A stretch of 64,000 nt of DNA from Thermoplasmata archaeon (GTDB taxonomy: Archaea > Thermoplasmatota > Thermoplasmata > Thermoplasmatales > GCA-001856825). The position numbers and the translations under genes were made by a program. The notes below the pieces were generated by a model, which saw only the letters and a list, made by a program, of their open reading frames with translations, was not told where the DNA came from and did not search any database. Location: assembly GCA_021792255.1 (NCBI GenBank), contig JAJYUZ010000001.1, positions 124,001 through 188,000 of the forward strand. The letters are read 5' to 3'. This document shows, piece by piece, positions 52,796 through 61,536 of this stretch. Position 1 is the stretch's first letter, and each line of letters opens with the position of its first letter.

Positions 52796-55186
52796 CTACG
52801 ATTTTCTTATGAAGCCCCCTGCCATCATCAGATCTGTTATGGTCAGAGCTGTCATCGCTTCCACGACAGGGGGGGCTCGAACCGCAATACAAGGGTCATG
52901 TCTCCCTTTGATTGAAAGAGAGGCTCCCTCGAGTTTCTCATAGTCTATAGTCTGTTGCTCCTTAGCAATACTGGAAGTGGGTTTTATCGCTACTCTAAAC
53001 ACGACTGGCATGCCATTGCTGATTCCTCCGAGAATACCTCCGGAGTTGTTTGTAAGGGTAACCACTTTTCCTTCTTTCACAGCGAATGGATCATTGTTCT
53101 CACTCCCCTTTCTATCTGAACCCTTAAACCCGGACCCGAACTCTATCCCCTTTACTGCAGGTATTGCAAAAATTGAATGTGAGACATCGCTTTCGATAGA
53201 GTGAAAAATAGGCTCACCAACCCCTAGAGGCAACCCAATAATTCGGCATTCTATAATACCTCCAAGCGAGTCCCCCTCTCGTTTGACTTCTTCTATGGCT
53301 CTCTCCATTTCCTTTGCCTTTTCTAAGTCAGCACACCTGACAAAATTAGAAAACCTGTTTCTTTCGACATCTTCATCGCTCAGCACTTTGGTAACCTTCA
53401 CGTCACCTATTGAGATCGTGTGAGCTAAGACTTTGATACCTTGAGTTTCAAGGACCTTCTTGGCGATGGCTCCAGCAGCTACAAGGCAAGCCGTCATCCT
53501 TCCAGATAAGAACCCACCTCCACGGTAGTCGAAAACAGAAGCATATTTTTCCCTAGCGGTATAATCGGCATGTCCGGGTCTAATCAACGATTTAGTTCTC
53601 TCATAAGCCTCGGACTTGACATCCCTGTTTCTAATTTCCAAACGGATTGTTTCCCCAGTTGTCTCATCAGACTCTATTCCAGATACAATTTCAACTGCGT
53701 CCTCTTCTCTTCTTGTTGTGGTGAGTTGATTTATGCTCCTCCTCTTTTCAAGTTCGCTCTGAATAAATTCCCTTTGGATTTTCACTCCACTAGGGACGCC
53801 TTTCAAAATGGAACCAATCCTTTTTCCGTGGCTCTCTCCTAGCAGCCTCAATTCGAGAAAGTTGCCGTAGACGTTACTGACAGTCATGATGTCTCCTCCA
53901 AGCGAGCGTAAATCATCAAAAAAGTCCGGGTAAGACTTCTTGATTGCAAGGGGGTAACCGATTCTTGTCTCCCCTTTTGCAATTAATCCTGCAACGGAAG
54001 CTGCCATTACTATCCTGTGGTCGTTGACAAGGGGGGCTTCACCTCCGAAGAGCTGTTGACCGCCTCGTATTGTCAGAGAACCGTCCTTTTCGTTTGCTTC
54101 ACATCCGAATGCTCCAATCAACTTGAGCAAGCCTGAGAGTCTGTCACTTTCTTTCATCCTTAGTCTGTTTACGTTTCTCATTATCGTCGGTGATGAGGCC
54201 TGAGTACTGGCAATTGCAATTATTGGTACTAGATCAGGTACATTCTTTGCATCAAAGATTGTCCCTTTCAGAGGGCTCTTTTTAATCATAACAGAAGTGT
54301 CGCTAACTTCAATGTCGGCTCCCATGTCTTTCAAGATATCTACAATCTTTCTATCTCCCTGCTTAGAATCCGCTCTCAGATTGTTCACCGTAACGGCTCC
54401 CTCTTCAGCAGAGAGGGCTCCCGCAACGAGCATAAAGGCCGCTGAAGAAAAATCCCCTTCGATTCTATACTCCTTTGGAACGTATGTCTGACCCCCCTCA
54501 ATGATATAACCATTGAATTCTCGTGACTTTTCGACGGTTACGCTAAATTCTGCAAGAGCGTCTATTGTCATCTCTATGTAATCGACAGATTCTTCCTCTG
54601 TCGTTATCCTGATTTCACTCTTTCCTCGCGCCAGAGGTAGCGCAAAGAGCAATCCAGAGATGAATTGGGAACTGATATCACCGCGTATTTTTATCTTTCC
54701 TCCGTTTATCTTCCCCATTCCAGATAACTTTATCGGCAGTGATCTCTCTTTTCCCATGTACTCGACCTTTACCCCTAATTTCTCCACGGCATCCAATAAA
54801 TCGACAATGGGTCTCCTGACGAGTCCTTCACTTCCAGTTAAGATTGTTTCGCCTTGAGACATTGCTGCGAGGGGTAAAATGAACCTAAGCGTCGACCCAG
54901 ACTCTTTGCAATCTATAGTATTCTTCTTATTTCTCAGAATACCATTCGTTCCCTGTATTATTATTTCTTCCCTGCTCTTCTTGAGTACGACAGCACCAAG
55001 TGCTTTGCAGGCTTCTAGAGTGGCCTCGGTATCCTCAGACAATAGCGGATTGTGTATGGTGCTTTTGCCATCGGCGAGGGAAGCACAGATTATCGCCCGG
55101 TGCGTGTAACTCTTAGAAGGTGGTGCCGAAATCTCCCCCCTAATTTTGGATGCACCGATGGCCATTTCTATATCGGTGCTTCTCAA
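52796..55186 (-). CDS. Fused EPSP synthase / chorismate synthase (AroA-AroC)
   Basis: 796 residues holding two whole enzymes. Residues 1-433 are EPSP synthase: PPSKSYTHRAIICASLADG, GSTLRFILPL, GDISSQFISGLL, EESVDYIEM and the KESDRL block near 345. From M434, TVSNVYGNFLELRLLGESHG, RPGHADYTAREKYA, DYRGGGFLSGR and GRHDPCIAVRAPPVVEAM are a full chorismate synthase. GGAGGAG lies just before the ATG434 codon (53887), so separate synthesis of the second half is possible. Starts TTG 55186 (4-base overlap) or ATG 55165. Confidence 0.93.
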   Translation of the reverse strand: MRSTDIEMAIGASKIRGEISAPPSKSYTHRAIICASLADGKSTIHNPLLSEDTEATLEACKALGAVVLKKSREEIIIQGTNGILRNKKNTIDCKESGSTLRFILPLAAMSQGETILTGSEGLVRRPIVDLLDAVEKLGVKVEYMGKERSLPIKLSGMGKINGGKIKIRGDISSQFISGLLFALPLARGKSEIRITTEEESVDYIEMTIDALAEFSVTVEKSREFNGYIIEGGQTYVPKEYRIEGDFSSAAFMLVAGALSAEEGAVTVNNLRADSKQGDRKIVDILKDMGADIEVSDTSVMIKKSPLKGTIFDAKNVPDLVPIIAIASTQASSPTIMRNVNRLRMKESDRLSGLLKLIGAFGCEANEKDGSLTIRGGQQLFGGEAPLVNDHRIVMAASVAGLIAKGETRIGYPLAIKKSYPDFFDDLRSLGGDIMTVSNVYGNFLELRLLGESHGKRIGSILKGVPSGVKIQREFIQSELEKRRSINQLTTTRREEDAVEIVSGIESDETTGETIRLEIRNRDVKSEAYERTKSLIRPGHADYTAREKYASVFDYRGGGFLSGRMTACLVAAGAIAKKVLETQGIKVLAHTISIGDVKVTKVLSDEDVERNRFSNFVRCADLEKAKEMERAIEEVKREGDSLGGIIECRIIGLPLGVGEPIFHSIESDVSHSIFAIPAVKGIEFGSGFKGSDRKGSENNDPFAVKEGKVVTLTNNSGGILGGISNGMPVVFRVAIKPTSSIAKEQQTIDYEKLEGASLSIKGRHDPCIAVRAPPVVEAMTALTITDLMMAGGFIRKS
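53894..53899 (-). promoter_or_regulatory. Internal Shine-Dalgarno before the chorismate synthase part
   Basis: GGAGGA, six bases (GACATC) before ATG 53887, codes for Gly-Gly at the end of EPSP synthase. It is placed exactly where a separate aroC gene would need it and is the strongest ribosome-binding site in the operon. Confidence 0.7.
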
Positions 55187-56490
55187 TAGTGTTCACCCAT
55201 TGACTGTTCTACTTCCTTTACCAATTCATCTACACTCTTCCCATCAGTTCTGAACTCCAAGTCTCTTGCCAGAGTATAATAAGGACTGCGAGAGTCAAGC
55301 AACTCTTTTATGACTCCCAACTCGGATTCCTTAGTTGAATCCAGCAAAAGAGGGCGTGTCATATTACCGCCCAGTCTCTTCACGATTGATCTGGGTTCTG
55401 CCTTCAGCAATACCACCGTCCCACTTTCTCTCATTTTAGAGACATTTGTAAAATCTAGGACGGCTCCTCCCCCGCAGGATACGACAACTCCTCTTTTTCT
55501 GCTAGCCGCATCGATCTCCTGACGCTCCATTTCTCGGAATCTATCTTCTCCTTCGCGTTCAAATATGGTCCTTATAGAATTACCATACTTGTTGCTAATT
55601 TCAATATCAGTATCCACGTACCTACTTTTTAATCTTGCAGCGAGTTTACTTCCGATCGTGGTCTTTCCGGCACCCATGAAACCTATCAGGTAGACATTCC
55701 TCCCTTTCCTAGATTTTTTATTTTTTAGTCTCCTGATTGCTCTGAACATCACTTGTTTGTCTGGTTTTATTCCTGTCCAGAATTCAAAACTCACAGATCC
55801 CTGATTAACTAACATCTCTTCACCATCTATTGCTATGCAATTGTGTTTCTTTGCAGCCCGGATTAGGAAAGTTTCGTCCGGTCCATAAACGGAATCAAAG
55901 ACTACTAATCCTCTCCTGAGAAATCTCTCCGGGACCGGACTAGATTCGCCATTCATCCCTATAGGTGTACAGTTGCAGACTAGGTCCGAATCAGGGATTA
56001 ATCTACCTAGGTTGTTTTCGTCCATTTCTTCTCGTCCAAGCATAAGCGTCTTCACTCCTTCCTTTTTAAGTCCAAAATCGAGTGACTTGGCTGCGCCGCC
56101 TTTTCCAAGTATTATGGCACTTTTCCCCTTCAGACTGCTGACCCTTTCTTTTATTGCGTTTACCGCGCCAATCGAGTCAGTATTTCTGCCAATCAGCCTT
56201 CCATCTTTGTTAAGTATCGTGTTTACTGCACCTATCTTATCGGCTTCTTGATCAATCTCGTCTAAGAATTCCACGACCGTCCTCTTATGCGGCATTGTCA
56301 CGTTGACCCCTTTTGCGTTGAGGGTCTTCAAAGTTCTTATTGATTCGGCAAGGTCATCTTTCTTTACCAGCATTGTCGTATAAACGGCATCAATCCCCCA
56401 GGCTGAGAATAGGGCATTGTGCATCACCGGAGAGAGAGAGTGAGCTACTGGGTCTCCAATTAGACAGTAAAGCTGAGTACTACTGTTCAT
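55183..56490 (-). CDS. Fused shikimate dehydrogenase / shikimate kinase (AroE-AroK)
   Basis: 435 residues. Residues 1-254 are AroE: GDPVAHSLSPVMHNALF, the catalytic K69 in NVTMPHK and D105 in GRNTDS, and the NADP loop GKGGAAKS. A basic linker (255-264) leads to a P-loop shikimate kinase of bacterial type: Walker A GFMGAGKTT at 270-278, DTD at 293-295, CGGGA and the RPLL lid region. Most archaea use a GHMP-type kinase, so this is foreign in type. It overlaps aroD and aroA-aroC by 4 bases each. Confidence 0.93.
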   Translation of the reverse strand: MNSSTQLYCLIGDPVAHSLSPVMHNALFSAWGIDAVYTTMLVKKDDLAESIRTLKTLNAKGVNVTMPHKRTVVEFLDEIDQEADKIGAVNTILNKDGRLIGRNTDSIGAVNAIKERVSSLKGKSAIILGKGGAAKSLDFGLKKEGVKTLMLGREEMDENNLGRLIPDSDLVCNCTPIGMNGESSPVPERFLRRGLVVFDSVYGPDETFLIRAAKKHNCIAIDGEEMLVNQGSVSFEFWTGIKPDKQVMFRAIRRLKNKKSRKGRNVYLIGFMGAGKTTIGSKLAARLKSRYVDTDIEISNKYGNSIRTIFEREGEDRFREMERQEIDAASRKRGVVVSCGGGAVLDFTNVSKMRESGTVVLLKAEPRSIVKRLGGNMTRPLLLDSTKESELGVIKELLDSRSPYYTLARDLEFRTDGKSVDELVKEVEQSMGEHY

Positions 56491-57140
56491 GGAAATGACC
56501 CTATAAGTCGCTTTAGTTTAGCTGCACTAATCTGCCCCAGTGCAGTCTCCTTTCCGAGTGAAAGAGAAGCGTATGTAAATGGAGAACCAAGTAAGGTCGA
56601 TACCACTCTCGTAATGGTACCTTCCTTCCCCATTCCTACCACCACAAGATCTTTGTTTTCGTCCAGCAAACCTAATAGTCTTGCATTATCGTTTGTAGAG
56701 TTGACCTTACACGCAATTTTTGCTATGTCTCCACCGGATCTAAAACACGAATCCACTATTCTTATTAGCTCTTCTCTTGAAGGCGTTCTATCGTCATTGT
56801 GATAGGAGACTATAACTTTGCATCCCTTTTTCCGTGCCGCTTTTAATAGCTCACCCCTGTATCTATCGTCTGCTTCTAGTTCGATGTCGACAAATGAAGC
56901 ACCATGATTTATTGCAGAAATCAATGATTTCAATCTGAGTTTGTCGTCAGTCATCCCTGGCCTGAACGTAGCGACGAGTCTTACTTGTGTGGAAAAGACC
57001 TTCCTAATATTTTTTTCATCTAATTTCGTCTTGTCAAGTCTGATCTCTGCCAGTTTTAAACCCCGTAAAGCGTTCACGCATAACTCTACTGTCGGTTCAG
57101 AAATACTTACGCATATTCTCGAATCAATAGAATCTTTCAT
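56487..57140 (-). CDS. aroD: 3-dehydroquinate dehydratase, type I
   Basis: 217 residues. The Schiff-base Lys is in AKIACKVN and the catalytic His in VSYHNDDRTP, where the family usually has SYHDF; Glu in AEIRLD and Arg in ATFRPG complete the site. It dehydrates 3-dehydroquinate to 3-dehydroshikimate. Overlaps aroB and the aroE-aroK fusion by 4 bases (ATGA), so translation is coupled. Confidence 0.93.
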   Translation of the reverse strand: MKDSIDSRICVSISEPTVELCVNALRGLKLAEIRLDKTKLDEKNIRKVFSTQVRLVATFRPGMTDDKLRLKSLISAINHGASFVDIELEADDRYRGELLKAARKKGCKVIVSYHNDDRTPSREELIRIVDSCFRSGGDIAKIACKVNSTNDNARLLGLLDENKDLVVVGMGKEGTITRVVSTLLGSPFTYASLSLGKETALGQISAAKLKRLIGSFP

Positions 57141-58168
57141 AAACAGATCCCATCCAATATATTTGAAATGTCCTCTTCCTCAACTGCATTAATCACTGCG
57201 TTTCCGATTCCATCAAGCAGGACCATATTGATTTTACTGCTCCGCCTCTTTTTGTCTTTGGTGATGGCCTCCATCACATCATTCTTATTCGCCTTAATTT
57301 TAATCGGAAGTCCAACTTTTTGCAGTAGATCCGTAATTCTTTTAAGTTGAGAGTTGTCAAGCAGCCCCTTTGACACGGATAACTTTCCAGCTGCTATCAT
57401 ACCTATACTTACTGCGTACCCATGAGGAATTTTAGCTACTTTTTCGATCGCGTGTCCAATCGTATGGCCAAAATTGAGTTTCATTCTCTCCCATTGCTCC
57501 ATCTCGTCTGAACTGACAATACCAATTTTAATCGAGATAGCTGAACTTACAGCTTTATTGATTTCTTCTTTGTTCATGGAAAGGATTGATAAGTAATTCT
57601 TTTCGATGTATTCAAAAAGTGAAAGATCAGCGATCGCTCCGGCTTTTACTATCTCAGCAAGGCCAGACATCAGTTCACTTTTTGGTAGTGTCTTTAGAAA
57701 ATTCAGATCTATAAGGCAGAACTCCGGTTGTCTTATAGTCCCTATCAAGTTCTTGTAGCCCTTCAGGTTAACTCCATTCTTTCCTCCTATGCTTGCGTCT
57801 ACTTGGGCTAGAAGAGTGGTGGGGACGAAACCAAAAGGAATGCCACGCATAAATGTTGAGGCAGCGTAACCTGCGATATCACAGACGACGCCTCCACCGA
57901 TGCCTATCACTATATGTGACTTATCTACCCCTATTTCTAAAAACCTCTCGTAAATTTTTTCGACTGTGAGAAGAGTCTTACTATTCTCACCTTCCCCAAT
58001 TTCTATGAATTCGAAATCCTTTAGTCTCTCTCCGTAGATTCTTCGAACATTCTGGTCAATTACCGCCACAGCTTTTCTCGATCCACAGAGGCTCAGCAGG
58101 TCGTCTATAGAACGGCCGACAAAGAATTCGCTCTCTCCAGTTTTAGTAACGAGTTTCATTCGGCTCAC
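57137..58168 (-). CDS. aroB: 3-dehydroquinate synthase
   Basis: 343 residues of the bacterial-type NAD-dependent enzyme. NAD-binding [37 protein letters not shown] and the metal His pair in [12 protein letters not shown] are all seen. It cyclises DAHP. GTG 58168 overlaps the aroF stop by 4 bases; ATG 58159 is the alternative. Many euryarchaea instead use a different aldolase/AroB' route, so the classical enzyme here fits the operon's bacterial character. Confidence 0.92.
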   Translation of the reverse strand: MSRMKLVTKTGESEFFVGRSIDDLLSLCGSRKAVAVIDQNVRRIYGERLKDFEFIEIGEGENSKTLLTVEKIYERFLEIGVDKSHIVIGIGGGVVCDIAGYAASTFMRGIPFGFVPTTLLAQVDASIGGKNGVNLKGYKNLIGTIRQPEFCLIDLNFLKTLPKSELMSGLAEIVKAGAIADLSLFEYIEKNYLSILSMNKEEINKAVSSAISIKIGIVSSDEMEQWERMKLNFGHTIGHAIEKVAKIPHGYAVSIGMIAAGKLSVSKGLLDNSQLKRITDLLQKVGLPIKIKANKNDVMEAITKDKKRRSSKINMVLLDGIGNAVINAVEEEDISNILDGICL

Positions 58169-58992
58169 TTCAGTTCTTCAACGAATCTTCTCAGCGGTCG
58201 TATTCTTTCCATCAATGCCTTAAACTGTTCTGGGGTGAGTGACTGCTCCTTGTCACTCAGTGCCTCAGCCGGATTTCTATGGACTTCCAGGATTAAGCCG
58301 TCGGTACCTGAGGCCACCGAGGCCATGCTCATTGGTTCAATTAGACTTGCTTTACCTGTTCCATGGGAAGGGTCCACTATAACCGGAAGATGAGTTAATT
58401 CTTTTAAGACAGGAACTGCACTTAAATCTAGAGTATTTCTCGTGTAAGTTTCAAACGTCCTGATTCCTCTCTCACAAAGTATGACATTTGGATTCCCGCC
58501 ACTTAGTATGTACTCAGCACTGTTAAGCCATTCCTCAATGGTAGAGTACATTCCTCTCTTTAACAAAACAGGTTTGTTTATCTTCCCCAATTCCTTGAGA
58601 AGAGAAAAGTTCTGAACGTTTCTAGCACCAACCTGCAAGACATCTGCATATTCCGAGACCCAGTCCACGTCCCTAGGATCCAGTACTTCAGTCACTATAG
58701 GAAGACCTGTCTCATCCCTCGCCTTCTGTAAGTATTTCAGTCCCTTTAGACCCAAGCCTTGGAAAGAATAAGGTGAAGTTCTCGGTTTAAACACGCCTCC
58801 TCTCAACATGTCTGCTCCCGCTTCCTTTACTCTTCGTGCGGTCTCCAAAAGCTGTTCTTCGCTCTCAACGCTGCAAGGACCAGCGATGACTGTGAGCCCT
58901 TCTCCTACCTTTAGGTTGCCAACCTGTACGATGGTGCGTTGATCGCTATTTAGTGCCGCCAGTTTAACGTTCTTGAAGCCCGATGCTACCAC
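58165..58992 (-). CDS. aroF: DAHP synthase, bacterial I-beta type
   Basis: 275 residues. [13 protein letters not shown], the catalytic [32 protein letters not shown] and DPSHGTGK are diagnostic. It joins erythrose-4-phosphate and PEP, the entry step. No ACT or chorismate mutase domain is attached, so no built-in feedback domain is seen. GTG start, two bases after the small leader gene. It overlaps aroB by 4 bases. Confidence 0.93.
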   Translation of the reverse strand: MVASGFKNVKLAALNSDQRTIVQVGNLKVGEGLTVIAGPCSVESEEQLLETARRVKEAGADMLRGGVFKPRTSPYSFQGLGLKGLKYLQKARDETGLPIVTEVLDPRDVDWVSEYADVLQVGARNVQNFSLLKELGKINKPVLLKRGMYSTIEEWLNSAEYILSGGNPNVILCERGIRTFETYTRNTLDLSAVPVLKELTHLPVIVDPSHGTGKASLIEPMSMASVASGTDGLILEVHRNPAEALSDKEQSLTPEQFKALMERIRPLRRFVEELK

Positions 58993-58994
58993 AG

Positions 58995-59207
58995 TTAATC
59001 GCCCCCAACTCTAGACACAACATAGCGGTTTTCGATCAACTTTGGTCTTATTGAGAAGTAGTGCATCCTTACGAAGTGTTTCACTATCAAGGACCATTTT
59101 CTTTTCTTAAAACTTCCTTTTACTTCAGAGACCCGGCTGTTAAAAGCGTCCAGCCAACGTAAAGGCAAACCGTTATTGCTTCGTGTTTCAAAATACTCAA
59201 AACTCAT
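58995..59207 (-). CDS. Small basic protein leading the aro operon
   Basis: 70 residues from ATG 59207, chosen for GAGGTG six bases upstream; an earlier GTG adds three residues but lies on the SD itself. It is basic, with 11 aromatic residues (Phe, Tyr, Trp) of 70, above the usual share. No family is recognised. It ends two bases before aroF, so it is co-transcribed. It may be a leader peptide linked to aromatic amino-acid supply or a real small protein. Confidence 0.5.
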   Translation of the reverse strand: MSFEYFETRSNNGLPLRWLDAFNSRVSEVKGSFKKRKWSLIVKHFVRMHYFSIRPKLIENRYVVSRVGGD

Positions 59208-59210
59208 TAA

Positions 59211-59310
59211 TGACACCTCACAGTGAAGAAGAAAAATCAGTATCGGTAACTAAAAAGAGTAGCAGAAATGGAAGACTTCTGATTTGAGACTCTATCTTCT
59301 ACTGTCACTG
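59211..59310 (-). promoter_or_regulatory. Foldable 5' leader of the aro operon
   Basis: On the minus strand the ends of this ~100-base leader pair: CAGUGA (59310-59305) plus AGAAG (59300-59296) with CUUCUUCACUG (59231-59221), 11 pairs with a four-base bulge. Inside are AGAGU/ACUCU (59293-59289 with 59260-59256) and a hairpin CAGAA/UUCUG (59281-59277 with 59267-59263). The closing helix ends right before the GAGGTG ribosome-binding site. No known riboswitch class is matched. A leader is unusual where most genes look leaderless. Confidence 0.45.
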
Positions 59311-59333
59311 AAAAACCGATAAATGATATCTAC

Positions 59334-59344
59334 TTAAATATTTT
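59334..59344 (-). promoter_or_regulatory. TATA box of the aro operon
   Basis: AAAATATTTAA on the minus strand, centred about 27 bases before 59312, where the foldable leader begins. It is the only good TATA in the region. Confidence 0.5.
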
Positions 59345-59429
59345 GATTTAGTCAGTATCTCCGATTTGAGCTGAACATGTGGCTTATCTATCCTGGGGAA
59401 TTCTTGAGAACGGGGAGATCAGTGGGCTC

Positions 59430-60002
59430 GTCGTTGATAGACCCAGGACGTTCTACAAACAGGCTGATCTCCTCTTCTCTTCGTTATCTACCCGCGTACT
59501 GCACACACTGCTCAGCTCTATTAGAAACCTCTTAAAGCTCACCTCCGTGCTGTAGAAGAGATACCACAACGCTTCTATGAGCTGTTCATAGGCGAACAGG
59601 AAATAGCGCACCTCAATCGCCTTGGATTCGCCTTCCTGTATGAATTTCCATCATGGCACCTTCTGGTTGGGATACTTACGTCTACACTTGTAGTTGCATA
59701 CGTAATTGGACCAGCATCGATTAACGTTTTCCGGAGAACGCGGCCAACTAGAGAAAGACCCTTCAGGCTCCCTGCTGCAAAGATACTTGCCCAATTGGGT
59801 TCATAGTGTCATTTATGATCATCTATTGGTCTACCTTCCCATTAAGCCTCGAAGTATCTGCAGTCACTCTTATAGGACTCGTAATGTAGTGCATTACCGA
59901 GACAGTACCTTCAACTTGACAAACCTTGTAAAAAAGGAAGGTGAAATTGTGGCATACTTGCCAGCAATTTCATTCATCACATTTGCTTCGTTCTATTCGT
60001 AA
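59430..60002 (+). pseudogene. Decayed amino-acid permease (APC family)
   Basis: Across shifted frames pieces of an APC transporter are visible: a serine-rich STRVLHTLL region, then FLYEFPSWHLLVGILTSTLV and AYVIGPASINVFRRTRPTRE, RPFRLPAAKILAQLG, a stop at 59804, and FIVSFMIIYWSTFPL in another frame to the stop at 59887. RPFRLPAAK and IIYWS are typical of the family's last membrane segments. The N-terminal half is missing or unrecognisable. Several frameshifts and stops make it a pseudogene; it ends inside the amtB 3' end. Confidence 0.6.
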
Positions 60003-61222
60003 CTTATCTCGCCATGTTCGCTTAAGTCGAGTCCCTTCTCCTCTTCTTCAGGCGAGACTCTCAAAGGCGTTATGATGTTTGTTAACTTAAGTAGCAGATA
60101 AGCACCTACGAATGAGAAGGTTCCTACCACAAGAATACCAAAGGCTTCCAGCAAAAACTGGTGAGGGTTTCCATAAAGTAATCCGTTCGGTCCGTTCGGA
60201 TTGACCAAAGTCGTAGCGAACAAGCCCGTTGCAAGAAGTCCCCATAGCGATCCTGCACCATGACACGCGAAGACGTCAAGAGAATCATCAAGGGTGGCCC
60301 TGAGATACTTCCAGTTGGATATGAAGAAGCTGATCACTCCACCAACCAAACCTATGACGATAGAAGCCTGGGCAGTCACATATCCAGCTGCAGGCGTGAT
60401 AGCAACCAATCCAACTACTGCTCCAATCGCAATTCCAGTAGCGGAAGGTTTCTTCTTAATGTACCATTCAGTGAACATCCAGCTGATTGCAGCCCCTGCC
60501 GCGGCAAGATTAGTATTGACAATGGCTTGAACGGCAACTCCATCGGCAGCCAATGCACTCCCGCCGTTGAAACCAAACCAGCCAAACCACAGAATAGAAG
60601 CACCAAGTATGACGAATGGAACGTTGTTTGGCCTTGAGTCTCTGTTTTCATTGACGCCAATCCTTCTTCCAAGAGCTAGTGCTGCTGCCACTGCAGATGC
60701 ACCCGCTGTCAGGTGTACCACTAATCCTCCAGCGAAGTCAATGACCCCCATTGTGTGTAACCATCCAGTCGGTCCCCAGACCCAGTTGGCTACCGGTGAA
60801 TAGATTAACGTAGTCCACAAGGCGATGAAGACTAAGAGTGCTTTGAATCTTATTCTTTCAGCAAACGCTCCAATTATCAGGGCTGGAGTGATAGCCGCGA
60901 ATTTTAACTGGAATGCAAAGTAGAGGAGGGCAGGAATAGAATTAGAAAAGGCCGCATTAGGTAACTGACCAATGTTGTTTAGAAAAAAGTACTCAGGGTT
61001 CCCAATCAGTCCGTGGATAGACGGAGCAAATGAGAGGGAGAATGCGTAGAATGCCCACAACAGGCTGACAAGAGCAAATATCGTGAGAGTCTGTATTATG
61101 GTTGACGATAGATTCTTCCTTCTTACCAATCCGCCATAGAAAAATCCAAGAGCGGGCGTCATTATCATCACAAGAGCAGTCGCACTCAAAACCCAGGCAG
61201 TATCGCCATAATTAATAGGCAC
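59993..61222 (-). CDS. amtB: Ammonium transporter
   Basis: 409 residues with about 11 membrane segments. The Amt signature DFAGGLVVHLTAGASAVAAAL contains one pore His, and the second is in DSLDVFACHGAGSLWGLLATG. It admits ammonium; no PII (GlnK) gene is adjacent, which is unusual since amtB and glnK are generally paired. The GTG start at 61222 is fixed by GGAGG eight bases upstream; the nearby ATG is out of frame. Confidence 0.93.
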   Translation of the reverse strand: MPINYGDTAWVLSATALVMIMTPALGFFYGGLVRRKNLSSTIIQTLTIFALVSLLWAFYAFSLSFAPSIHGLIGNPEYFFLNNIGQLPNAAFSNSIPALLYFAFQLKFAAITPALIIGAFAERIRFKALLVFIALWTTLIYSPVANWVWGPTGWLHTMGVIDFAGGLVVHLTAGASAVAAALALGRRIGVNENRDSRPNNVPFVILGASILWFGWFGFNGGSALAADGVAVQAIVNTNLAAAGAAISWMFTEWYIKKKPSATGIAIGAVVGLVAITPAAGYVTAQASIVIGLVGGVISFFISNWKYLRATLDDSLDVFACHGAGSLWGLLATGLFATTLVNPNGPNGLLYGNPHQFLLEAFGILVVGTFSFVGAYLLLKLTNIITPLRVSPEEEEKGLDLSEHGEISYE

Positions 61223-61536
61223 GGATCATTCCTCCAACGGTTCCGGAGTCTGAAGGCGATTCATAAGTTAAAGCATCGAGTCCAGATGTGGTCATAAATC
61301 CCAATCGATAACTCTCCACAATACTTAACTTGTTCGTAAAACTTAATAGGGAAGCGAAGCTCCGCTAAACCTGTTAAAGGGGAATAAAAAGGAGCAATCG
61401 ATTTCCTTTACAAATAACTGAGCGCTACAAGATCAATTGACCAACGAACTTTGCTTACCTCTTTTGTTGGAATACAGGAGAAAAGGATTTTTCGTGGTCC
61501 GATCAATTAGGGTTTTGAGTCGAATTTGCTCTGATT
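61223..61536. other. Gene-free stretch between amtB and the methyltransferase
   Basis: 314 bases, AT-rich, without an ORF worth naming. It contains the amtB ribosome-binding site at 61231-61235; I see no repeat or RNA gene. Confidence 0.4.

Noticed and set aside
52785..52892. Longer pheA start at 52892
   Set aside because: It would overlap the end of aroC by about 97 bases and add a low-complexity N-terminus; the ATG at 52784 has a ribosome-binding site and matches the chorismate mutase start.
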